From Helochares maculicollis (taxonomy: Eukaryota > Arthropoda > Insecta > Coleoptera > Hydrophilidae), in assembly GCA_033557835.1 (NCBI GenBank), contig JAWQRO010000361.1:1-41392 (forward strand): a stretch of 41,392 bases of DNA. The letters are read 5' to 3'. The translations under genes and the position numbers were made by a program. This document shows, piece after piece, positions 21,271 to 32,300 of the stretch (the first letter of the stretch is position 1; the number at the start of each line of letters is the position of its first letter). Under the pieces are notes generated by a model. The model had not been told where the DNA came from, made no database searches, and was given only the letters and a program-made list of their open reading frames with translations.

Positions 21271-21594
21271 ATAACGATTTTACTTTTAAAATCGTATATT
21301 ACTACAGAATCGCATTGTTTGGTAATTTAAATTTAAATAGCCCGCTTTTTGCCGGCTAATCATGAGCCAGCCCATGCAACTGCCACCGAATCACAATGAA
21401 GTGAGGTCTGTTTCTATTGGCTAATGTTTGACGTGAACGCAGCAAGGACATCAAGTGACGTTTCCTTCTGTAACCAGAACAAAAATAATAAAAACAATGT
21501 AACCTGAGTTCAATTGCTTATATTTAATTTAAAACAAAAGCAAACGAATTGTTTTTTGTTTTTCTACGTATAATTTTCTTAGTTACTTTAGGTA
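21271..21594. promoter_or_regulatory. WASHC3 upstream region
   Basis: About 320 bases between the kinase poly(A) signal and the WASHC3 start codon. The middle part (21340-21480) is somewhat richer in GC than its flanks. No TATA box is clear. Confidence 0.35.
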
Positions 21595-24515
21595 ATGGAG
21601 ACGGACGACCTGCCTTCAATCGACCCTAATGTCGATTACAGAAAGGTAAGTTCTTGACTTTATTAATGACAATAATTAATAACACACTTGGCTACTTGAA
21701 TATAATGAATTCTTTGCTATTGGACACAATTGCAGCAGGGCTTTGAAGGAGCGATCTTTTGTTTATAATAATTAAAAATGATAAAGGTACACCAAGACCA
21801 TACACTTTATATAAAATGTATCGTAGCAATTCAGTAACTTCTTATAGTACTGAGGGTGCTTTAAACATCTAGTCTCTTGTCGATTTGTTTATTTGGAATA
21901 ATACCAATAAAATTGGTGACAACACTGGAGATGGTGCAATTCCGATTTGCTTTAATGGTATCGAAATGAAATGATTCATTCATGTTACTGCATCGAAAAC
22001 TAAGGCACTTTTTGTAATTGATTTTTACATATCTGAGACTATATTTATAAGTTTTGGTTAACGAAAATTTGTATTTCTTGCTATTATTATGTCAGCGCAC
22101 TTCTGCCATGTAGCTTTTTTGTAAGTAAAAAAATTAATAAAATTGTGGTTCTCTAAATTAAAAATATAAACAATTTTTTTGATCAGATTTGGCTATATCA
22201 AGCAGGACTATAACAAATGAACAAAGTAATCTATTTTTATGCTCAAGGTCTTTCACTCTAACAGAATTGGCAGTCAAATAAGCCCATCAAGGCATTGAAT
22301 ATTAATGCTATTTGCTTTAATTGTCTGATAGGCTAAAAACTAGTGCCGCCACTCAACATTCATGTATACATACTTGTACACCATAAAACTACAAACGATT
22401 TTGTATAATTGCGCAATTTAATGCTGTTAAATACAGTCATTAAATTTAATTTTTATCTTTTACATGTTATAATAATTCTATTCTAAGACCAACATTGTAA
22501 TAAATCTAAGAATTTTCGTTTCTTGTTTATTACATATTTTAATTAAGTATTTTAAAGTGCAATTTCAAACAAAAAGTTTGCTATAATATAGCAAAATAAA
22601 ATTATGTGTGCAATTCAGAAAGCAAACCGAATATTTTTGTTTTACATGCCCCTACATTTTCTAATAAAGTTTATCCTTAATGTATCATCGACCAAGTAAG
22701 CAAAGCTTATTTGATTCAAAATAGAGTATCTTTTGCCGATGTATGAACTTCTTTATTTTTGTACACTGATTTTTAAAATAATATAGGTGCTGTCACTTAC
22801 TGAAAATATGGTGCAATCATTGATAAAATATCGGTATTCAAAGCCCCAGCGCAGTTGATTCCATACAAAGACTATTTTTATGATATTTTGTATACGTTTT
22901 ACGTGTGTCAAGTATTTTTCACTGCATTATTGTGCTTGTGTAGATTTTGCCAATCCACCAAAAACGTACCATCGCTTTTATAAATCATTTTATAATGAAT
23001 ACAGTTTCGTTCTTGAACCAATTCGCACAATCTTGTGAGTCGCGCCTCATGCAGTTTGAATACAAACTACAAAAAGTTGAAGCCTCTCTTCTAATACTTG
23101 AATCCCAGGTAAGCCGCTTCTTTTAAACTTTAGAGCTGCATAATTCCATTTTTCCATGTGGATTTCCAGCTGTCTTCCATATCAGACTTGAATGACTTGG
23201 ATGTATCTTCCGAAATCAAACGAGAAGAGTCAAACATGGATGGAGATGCCATGAAGGAATCAATGAATTCTACTTTTGATGACTTAAACGAGACGAGGAT
23301 GGGAGGAGCTGAGGCGAGGGTACAGGGATCAAATGTAGGACAGGTTGCAACAAATGCAGGAGTAAGCGGATCAAATGTGGGAGCAACTAGTGCATATCAG
23401 TCTACGGCTGTGACGAACGAAACGAATATTAGCCAAAATAACGAATCTTCAGAAGTGCCCAACGATAGTGGTGATGGACCACCTGCTTGCAAAGACGGCC
23501 GTTTTGCAAAGTTCTTCAAAATGGTGCAGTTTGGTGTTCCTCCGGCTGCCGTTAAATTGAAAATGCAGACTGAGGGATTGGACCCCAACATTTTAGAGTA
23601 AGTACCCTTTTTGTCTCTTTAGCAACTTACTTCGGGTTGTATTTGACGTCCGCAAACAATTTTGAGTGGTTAATAAATCGATAGTTGTGATTATGTTTCT
23701 GGTCCATTTTTAGTCTAGCTTTTAACTTTTGATTGTTTCGTTTCACATCAATATTTTTAAATGGTTATTGTAGCACAATTATTACATTTTTCATACATAA
23801 TTTAAACTAAGACGTAGTAAATGCGGTTCCATTGAATGAATAAAATTAAGTGAAGTGAACATCCAGTTTGTGTAAGTATTTTTGGGTAAGTACACTTTTA
23901 ATAAATTGCAATGGGGACAAATCTCTTTCATTAGAGCCTAGTGATCAATGGTTATTAATTAATTTAAAAGTATTAGTCATTTAATGATCATTCGGCAAGA
24001 GTTGGTGTTTTAAAAATCAATTTATACCGTTATTATTAATTCCGTAAAATTTAAAAAGCGATGCTTTTGAAACAAATGTATAGAAAATAGACTTAGATGG
24101 GAGCGTTGCTTTTGTATAATTTGGAAATAAGTTTATATATGTCATAAGTGAATTACTTTTGGCTATTTTAATAGGTAGGTAATTATGACCATTTACAAGG
24201 TGTTGGCGAATTATATGTGTACTACTATTTTGTATATCAATTGTGTTATGCTCTATATTCAAAACTGATGCTAAAAATATTATTAACCACTCAAATACAT
24301 AACTTTTATTATGGTTATCACACATTTTGTTTTCAATTGTATTCTATTTATTGTTTATAATACTTGTGTTACTGTATGTGCGAATTATAAAAATTGGAGA
24401 ATTTGATTGCCGAAATTTCAAGCATTTACGTTATTTTAGTAAACCAAATGAGGTAGTGCCTGGCTATCAAATTTCAGAACAGGAATCTACAGATGCTACA
24501 AGTGATTCAGACTGA
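21595..24515 (+). CDS. WASHC3: WASH complex subunit 3 (CCDC53), four exons
   Basis: Exons 21595-21645, 22944-23108, 23170-23597 and 24440-24515 join in frame to give 239 residues (human 194). The protein is a small helical subunit of the WASH complex, which drives Arp2/3 actin assembly on endosomes for cargo sorting. The N terminus METDDLPSIDPNVDYRK fits the family start. Exon 2 carries the conserved helix PIHQKRTIAFINHF, then NTVSFLNQF, SCESRLMQF and a coiled-coil KLQKVEASLLILESQ. Exon 3 ends with the family C-terminal motif RFAKFFKMVQFGVPPAAVKL, then KMQTEGLDPNIL. Exon 4 gives an acidic Ser/Asp tail ending TSDSD. The extra length is in a low-complexity linker with two GSNVG segments. Exon 2 was extended upstream of its internal ATG because the human motif continues there and the acceptor TGTGTAG gives the right phase. 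Confidence 0.93.
21646..22943. other. WASHC3 intron 1
   Basis: A 1.3-kb AT-rich intron with no open frame, repeat or transposon remnant that I can recognise. Confidence 0.6.
23598..24439. other. WASHC3 intron 3
   Basis: An 842-base AT-rich intron. A 102-codon minus-strand frame at 24017-24325 has no recognisable features and I treat it as chance. Confidence 0.55.
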
Positions 24516-24725
24516 TTTATTGATTCCTATTAAGATAGTTTTATACATATTGTACAAGAAAAAGAGCTGTATGAACATAGACTATTTAAAGCAAAACGTT
24601 GCAGTCAATGTTGTCATAATTAGTGGAAAAATACTTTTATATGAACGGAATAGAAAACTAATGTTGAATATACAATAGCCTAAGGGTTACAGTGATTGTA
24701 GATAAATTATTTAAGGAGTTTACTG

Positions 24726-24731
24726 AATAAA
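24726..24731 (+). terminator. Poly(A) signal of WASHC3
   Basis: AATAAA about 210 bases after the stop codon. The remaining 570 bases up to the RpL36A stop are AT-rich convergent 3' flank with no feature seen. Confidence 0.55.
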
Positions 24732-25241
24732 AACAGTAAAATTTAGCTTTTTAATTTTTGGTTCAATTGTTCTTTTATCTAGGACATTTATGGACAATGT
24801 ATCGTCGTAGCTTGAAATAAATTCTGTGTATTTTTTATTAATCCAGGGCACAGATAACTCTTAAAATGACCGCATTTTAAAACATATGTATTGACACCAT
24901 CCCTTTCAAAAAGATTTTCGTGTCACATATACGATTTATGCCTTAAAAAGATATAACTTAGCTGCAAATCGATTTTGTAATATACTTGAATATGCTGTAA
25001 GCTGTACAAATTATCACTCTCATTCGATTGTTTGAAAATCTTATTCAGTACACTCTTTATTTGCTACAAACCTGTCGGTACACGTCCATCAAATCGCATT
25101 ACTGTAGTTACAAATTTAACCAATTGTTTAAATTGTGAAAATTAATATGTACCAAGCAAATTGTGATACTTATTTTAGTTGATTTGTTAACTGAAAATGA
25201 AGAATTATAGGAATAAAAATGTTGAGAAAACTTTTAGGTTT

Positions 25242-25247
25242 TTTTAT
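25242..25247 (-). terminator. Poly(A) signal of RpL36A
   Basis: AATAAA on the minus strand about 58 bases after the RpL36A stop. This short 3' untranslated region is typical of ribosomal protein genes. Confidence 0.6.
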
Positions 25248-25304
25248 TGTGATTATTTAAATACAAAGTCATTTCGTAAAGATAACAAAAAATCTAAGCC
25301 TAAT

Positions 25305-26173
25305 TTAGAACTGGATCATTTGTCCTTTACGCTTCTTGTCACCACCAAGTTCGAAGTGCTTGCAGCGTTTCAACGGAATCTGTTTTCTGTATTTGCAGTC
25401 ACTGCATTCCATACGCAATACAATCTTTTTAGTGGTTTTAGCCTGAAATGAAATAGATACAATGTACAAATTTTTGCTTAACACAGTTATAGCATTGCAC
25501 TCCTGGATATCCATGAGTGTAACACTTGACGAAGTTTCCTATGCATAAGTCTCTTCACAGAATACATTTCCAGGACAAAACGTTTGCATATGTTCTTCGC
25601 CTCAGGACGTAGGATGATAACGTAGTGATATCAAAGACCAAGCAGGTAAGATAGTATTAAATACGTACCTTCTTACGGAAAATAGGCTTCGTTTGACCAC
25701 CAAAACCTTGCTGTTTACGATCGTAACGTCTTCTACCCTGGGAAGCGTGACGTTCTTTCGACTTCTTATATTGTGTCACTTTATGGGGTTTGTGCACCTT
25801 GCACTTCTTGCAGAAGGTGCGCCTCAACTTAGGTACGTTAACCTAAAAACAGAACAAATTTAAAATCCAGATATTAATTCGGGGGTTGAATCGCCTTGCG
25901 GCTAAAAATATAGTTAGGGGCAACTATGTTTGCGACTGAAATTAATACTGAGTTCTCGAGGCGCCCCCAAAAACAAATCCAACATGACAAGACCATTGAA
26001 CATAACCTCAAAAAATTTGTTTTCGTTCCGCAATTTGGCAAAAATCTCCCTTGAGAAAATATTGCTGTTCCATAACGAGCATTGATTTGACAAATATTGA
26101 TGTTTGGGGCCTTTTCAAACATAGATGATTGAAGATTAAACAAAATTTCACACAATAAATCGGTACTTACCAT
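25305..26173 (-). CDS. RpL36A: 60S ribosomal protein L36A (eL42)
   Basis: Three exons, 26173-26171, 25842-25669 and 25442-25305, give 104 residues, the insect length. Exon 1 codes only the start methionine, with the donor GTAAGT right after ATG. The protein is a large-subunit component near the ribosomal E site. Exon 2 reads VNVPKLRRTFCKKCKVHKPH and ends KPIFRKK. Exon 3 reads MECSDCKYRKQIPLKRCKHF, LGGDKKRKGQ and MIQF. The zinc-ribbon cysteine pairs are C12/C15 and C72/C75, with C-x2-C in the second pair as in insects, where the human protein has a longer spacing. Codons and splice sites are intact, so this is the functional gene and not a retrocopy. Confidence 0.97.
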
Positions 26174-26182
26174 CTTGTTGGC

Positions 26183-26191
26183 GTAAGAGAA
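26183..26191 (-). promoter_or_regulatory. TOP-like pyrimidine tract before RpL36A
   Basis: On the minus strand TTCTCTTAC lies 10 bases before the ATG. Ribosomal protein mRNAs usually begin in such a 5' oligopyrimidine tract, which places them under growth-linked translational control. The exact cap site is not visible from sequence. Confidence 0.4.
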
Positions 26192-26439
26192 TAAATTCTA
26201 GAGGGCGAACTTGTAGGATTTCGTGTAGGTATCCGGTTCGGTGTATAAGCGCGGCAAATTCAAACGCCTGATGGCCCAACGTTGCCGTAAACGATAGCGC
26301 TATTTGCTTATGGCAATGCGAATGTCCGTTGCGATTTAGCTGACGAATGCCATTTTTATTGAACTTTACCCACCTTATTTTTTCAATCGATTCCAGTATT
26401 AATTATTTATTCAGGTTTCCGTTTATTTAGCGTTCTATA

Positions 26440-28145
26440 TGGAATTGATGATTATTAGCCGATGGGATCAGGGAAAATATAAAATTATTGATCCGTTTCG
26501 GCGTTTAAAGAGAGGGGGTGGCTTCTTTATTTAATGATCGCCATTTGCAATGAAGTTATTGTTTTTGGAAAATAATGGGAGATTGATTGTGCATATTTAA
26601 ATAATAATGCCCAGAATGGGCGATTGTCGGTCTTGAGCACAAGCTGATTGGTGTGTATGCCACCATTGTTACATTGTGGCAACAGGCAAAGCAGAGGAGG
26701 TCCTTGACAGATTTCTTGCAATGCTAAAATTTGGACGGTTCCTTATTGCGCCCTGTGCGATGATATAGGGATAAAGTTAATTAATCGAGTATTACGAGTG
26801 GCAGGATCATATTTCGTTCGTATTTACTTTACAGACAATTGTTGCCACGTGATTTATCTTGATGGTTTCTTTGGAAACACCCAAGCGTACAGTCAATTAT
26901 TAGAATTTACCGACGTAGTTCTTGCTTAACTTCATGTAATAGCAAAGCAAAACAAGATTGGGGCACTATCAAACTTATGGTCACGACATATTTCCTTTGC
27001 TCTTCAAAACGCGCCGGTCTGTGTAAGATAAATGCGCGAAGAACCTTACAATAACAGGAAAACAGCAGTCAAATAGCCCCATCTTGGCCCAAGGTGGCCG
27101 TACGGGAAATATGTTAATTATTATTAATTTAATCGGCCGCATATCTAGGTCTGCATGTCGGATTCATGATACTAACCTGATAAACTCGCGAAAACATAAC
27201 TATTGATCTGCTCCCAAGAGATAAATCACCACATTTTAAATATATGCTTACTTTTCTTTTGACGAAATAACTAGTGTTAGGTATTTAAACAAGCAATTTA
27301 GATATTGTATGTTTGAGCAGATATATAGGGAAGTATTAGTTCTAAGCCGTTAGACCTAAGTTTGATTTTACATTATTTTAGACTAAAGAATATGATGAAT
27401 GTTGGTTTGTTCAAAGAACGAGAGATATCGGAAATTGCCATTAAAGAGTTGCTCATGATTTGAATTCGATGCCATTTATAAAGGATCAAAACTAAAGAAC
27501 TCAATCAGTAACAGGTGAATGTTGTTATAAAAATAATTCCACAATCACTGTTACATTGCAATATGTTTCAAATTTCAGAAGATTTAAGTTGTACTTCTTA
27601 AAAACCTACTGGAAATACTTAATTGAGGGCGAAGCCCATCGACGATGCCGAGCGCAGCGTTCCTTTTCCGGGTGTGAAAAGCTTGGATGATGCATGCAAC
27701 ATAAGGGTAAAGCAATGATTACAAAACGGTTTAGAATTCTCATTATTGATGAATTCACAATGACTATTCAGAGTTTGAAACGTGCGAAGCAAAAGAGTGC
27801 CAATTTGCAATTGGTAAATTACAAGAGTGGGTAATAAAAGAGCACAAAAATTAAAATGTATTTTATCATAGGTCATAAATCTATCCTCAGCAAACTTTTG
27901 GCTGCACTCACTCCCTCGTTCCTCAAAGCGCGCCGGTCTGTGTAGGGTAAATGCGCGACCAGCTTTACAATAACAGGAAAGCAGCAGTAAAGGAGCCGTA
28001 ATCGGCCTCAAGCCGATGCCTATGCTCTCTCCATCGCCATACGACTGTTAATTATTATTAATTTAATCAGCCGCTTACATAGTTTCGTATGATCATTATT
28101 AGCCGATGGGCTCGGGGAATTATGGGATTATCGATTCGTAATGAA
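26440..28145 (+). repeat. Duplicated sequence blocks upstream of the prothymosin-like gene
   Basis: Two block types occur twice in the same orientation. Block A (near 26448 and 28090) shares ATTATTAGCCGATGGG followed by a GGGAAWWAT segment and TTATYGAT. Block B (about 27003-27145 and 27921-28075) shares GCGCCGGTCTGTGTA, ATGCGCGA, TTACAATAACAGGAAA, CAGCAGT and TTAATTATTATTAATTTAAT followed by CGGCCGC or CAGCCGC. No coding frame is conserved between the copies. They could be an unrecognised low-copy element or duplicated regulatory modules. Confidence 0.65.
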
Positions 28146-29345
28146 AGGACCAGGAAGATAAATTTTTAGATTTTTCGTTTGAATTGAAGCTTTGGAGCTG
28201 CGCGGGGCCAGAAGGAACAATACATTAATTTATTTATATATCGTATATGAAGTTGATAAAAGAGGCTGGTTTTCGGAATTCGGTAATTTAAATATGCGAC
28301 CGTTGTTCCTATATAGCCAGCTATGCATACTCTGCGATAAGTCTGTTAGGATATGGCCCTTGCTACTCAAGGATGTTGCCGATTGGAATATGGCTTCATT
28401 GCGGGAACGAGGCGAATTAAAAATCTGAAATCATCCGCTTTTTCACCTTGATTAAATAACGATTAAACCGAACTACAATTGCTTAACGAATCTTTAGAAT
28501 AATCTACTGTGTTTATTTTTTCGACGAGCAAGTCTCCTCGTTTTATTTTATTGTTTGGGTTATGGATATGCATGTGCTAATAGTTGTACGTACGCTAGAT
28601 TTATGGAAATTATTTAGTAACGCAATTCCGGGGCGCAAAAGCGATTTGCGTGTGGCTTAATTTAATGCGAAGCCTTTACAGGTGGATACGACGAGTAATT
28701 CCTTTGGTTTATTTGAATTAAACGTCCGCTCTTGAGATCGGTTTTCCATTTCAATTTTTATAGGTTGAAATGTCGGATTACCCGTGATCCAACTGGGCAG
28801 CCGGCAAATCGCGCTTTGAATTCGCAGATGCACTTACAGGACGATGCATTTGCCTTTTTCATTAGGACATTTCCGGCTTAACTCGTACAGAGTTGCTTTA
28901 GCTGGTTTTCTGATACTTGGAGTTCGATTTCCGGTTTTTGTATCGGTTTGTAAGTTTGGCGCCAAAGCAGCGCCTCTGGTGATGGCATAAGGGTATTACG
29001 AATTTAATCTCGCTAAGCGGCGCCAAAGCGAGGCTTCTACTCTCGAACCCCTCATAGGCCGGGTTTGTTGAATTAATATAAAAAATTTTGTTGTTGGGAG
29101 ACAAGTCGTTTTAGCGTTAAAATAAAGTAATTTTGTTGTCGAATCGGTTGGGGTTGCGATTTGGTTTAAAAGTGTTGATTGAATAAAAGCCGGCAAATCG
29201 GCCAATAGCGGAATCTGTCGGGAAACGCGGCGCCATCTTAATTTTTGAACCAAGCTAGCAGCGAACCGGCCAGTAGTGTGTTGAACGTTCGTGCACGTCA
29301 CTTGCTTGAAGAGTATTTTAACACTCAAATCCAAATATAAACAAA
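28146..29345. promoter_or_regulatory. Upstream region of the prothymosin-like gene
   Basis: About 1.2 kb before the start codon, richer in GC than the average of the window toward 29,340. It contains GCGCCATCTTAA near 29,230, a match to the YY1-type CCAT core. The start context CAAAATG fits insect initiation. I see no TATA box at a credible distance and no coding frame that I trust. Confidence 0.35.
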
Positions 29346-32300
29346 ATGAGTTCAAAGGAAAATAGCGAAGTCGCGGTCGAGAAGATCGAAAACGACAAAG
29401 GTGACGCCAAATGCGAAATCAAAGGAACGAAGCGATCGGCAGAAGTAAGTTTTTAATTTTATATTTCTCATGGATTGTTTGATTTTTCTTCGGCATTTCT
29501 AAACATGATGCATGGCGTCATGCCTGCCGTTTTACTTATTATCGCTTTCATGCACTAATTTATAGCTTATTTGCGCATTTTCTTTATTGTTATTAATGTT
29601 TTTCGAGGAGAAAGTTCGGTTAATGTTTAGGAAGCCGGGTTTGTTGCCATGTGGACTGGGCACTTTGTTGTTCGGCAAAGCCGGCGGGAAGCTTGCCGCC
29701 ATTTCGTCGCCTCTTCTTATTCCGTTATCGTTTAACAGAGAGCTAATTTCGCATTTTTTCGGGAAGCATGGCTTTCAAGACGCGTAAACATGAAGATGCA
29801 AGGCATCCCGCCAGTTAAAATCGGACCTAGATCGAGGCTAGCGTTGGTTCCAAGATGGCGAAATCAATAGCCGGTTGTAAATTACCCTGTTTGAGATTAA
29901 CCACGCTTTTATCATATTAACAAATTGACTATTTATTGCCAAAATTACACGTCCAAACAATTTACACCGCGTCAAATTTATTATCGTCTTTCCTTGGGTC
30001 GGAAGGACGAAATCGAGTGCGTCGCTTCGTTTCACGTGCGTCGCTTTTCGTCCACGTAAGTTGTGAGAACACAACTCGTTGCTCGTTACATTTCACCTTT
30101 CGTTTGTTTTTGTTGTTAATCCGAACGACTTGGTGCGTTTTCTAGGGTTTTCCTCGACGCTCCACAGCTTGCTATGTGATTTCACCGATGCTTCACCGTG
30201 TTTTCCCACGATTTACCTACGTATTCAAGGAACGACTCGATTTTTCGCCGTTGCCCGTGCTGTTAAAATGGATTTTGCTTCTAAAATTCCCTCGGGCTTT
30301 ATCCATTTTTCCACGAGGCTCGATGCCACGCCGGATCGGGCCCAGAAGCTTGGTCGTCCATCAATTTTTCACGTAACTAATAATTTGTAGTTACAATGGA
30401 GTTTGTGCCAGCAGCAGCATCGGTAACGGTAGTTGCGTCTCTGTTGCGCGTTCACTTCCTCCGTGCGTTCGTCCTTATTGCGGTTCCATTTAGTTTTAGA
30501 AGCGGGGAGTTCTGAATCTACGTTCATCTTTTTCCCGCTTTGATGGCTATGTCATTTGTTGTCCTCCTCCAGATAACTTTTACGTTATGTAGCCGTAGTC
30601 CAATAATTTCACGGCTTTCCCTCCTCCACGACCATGCGTGTTTAGACGAATCGAAAAATGCATTAGTTTTTCCACGATTTTCTCCGGAATCCCGATTTTT
30701 AAGGACATTGCACTACTTTGCCAGTAAATTAACACCACCAGCCCCTTCCGAGATAACCACCCCGTCTCCTTAATTGCATTTGGATTCCAGCGACTTATTT
30801 TCTCTGTTATAAGATTTTTGTTTTGTTGATTTCCTAACCATAAATTTATACAAGTATTTATTTTGGTGATTAAATCTTATGTTGTATGTACGCTACTCTC
30901 TCTATATCCTATGTTGTATGTACGCTACTCTCTATCTTATGTTGTATGTACGCTACTCTATATCTTATGTCGTATGTACGCTACTCTCTCTGTGGAGCAT
31001 TTCAAATTTCGCGCCCAAATCCCCTCCATAATAACATGAACTTCCGGCCGTTTCCAAAGAAGCGGGAACCACGCCTCCTAGATGGGATCGGAAGTTCAGG
31101 AGAGATGACTTTAAAATCGAGCTTAATGGCGCCTTTTGCATTCATTCACCTGTGCGACGATTCCGTCGTTTCATTCTCGGGAAGCAGAGTTGGAGCCAAA
31201 GCCAGAACCGTAACGACGAAGTTTCAGATGTTTGCTTGAAGCCAGGGTCGGATAGAACGCAACATTTGAAACGAGGCGGCTTTAATGAACCTACTTGATA
31301 TAAAATTAATTTGATTTGACTTGCATTCCTTCTTTGAGAGTCGGGGAGATTAAATTTACTATTTCACGATGTAATTGAACAGATTGTCCGAAACACTTAA
31401 CCTCATTTCTTTTTGGCGCTCTTTTTTTAAATAATCCTTTGTTTATTCTGCAGCCTGATTGAAATCAATCGAATTGTTGTACGCGAAGCTGATCGTTTAT
31501 GTTGTTCCGCTGGCTGAAATTTCATCGTTTTGCCCACTGTACTGTGTGTTTGATTTTAAAGCGAACAAATGTATATCTATTGCTCAATCATTACTGACTA
31601 ATGTACTTATATAATTGGGAAGGTAGATGTTTATTTTATAACGGATTGACAATGTTTCTCGTCACGTGGCCGTAAGGCTAACGATTTTTATGTATAGGTT
31701 CCATTTGAGGTCGAAAATTGGAAATTTGTCTGCAGTGAAATACGATTTTGTGCAGTCATGTAAGAGAGCAAGATCACAATGCAAATATTTGTTACTTTAA
31801 TAATACATTTCTAATTAAAGGCTTTGATAGTGGAGCATTTGTGCACGTATCAAAACGGATTCGTTTCTTCAGTAGTACTATTTTATTGGCCATTTTTGTA
31901 AATTTACTGTCAATTTTAGAAATAAGGGCATCTGTACTAGGATTGATGCTTGCATGGGGTAATTTGTAATATGGGTCTAACGATTAAATGATTTGCAACA
32001 GCAGCAGGATTGCTCCTCTCTAAGAAAAACTATGTTCTGAAATTTGTGCCAATTTTTTTTTTCAACAAAAATTCTGCCCCACCTGTTGCTTAGAAGCATT
32101 TTATTATTGTTTACATTTTTGGGCTTGACCAACGAACCTAAGCTATAGTTTTCCTCCCCCTTTATACATATTGTGATCAAAAGTTATATGTGATAATTAC
32201 ATGCATAACATTCAAGCTGTTCATAGTCAAGACCTTGTTTGTATTTCTTGTATAGATAAGAATATATTATGCAAGCCGCGATTGCCTAGTAGGTGTCATC

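Noticed and set aside
25874..26173. 99-codon minus-strand frame starting at the RpL36A ATG.
   Set aside because: It reads through intron 1 of RpL36A. Splicing after ATG gives the conserved protein instead.
27619..28011. 130-codon minus-strand frame.
   Set aside because: It overlaps duplicated block B but is not preserved in the other copy, and no domain is visible.
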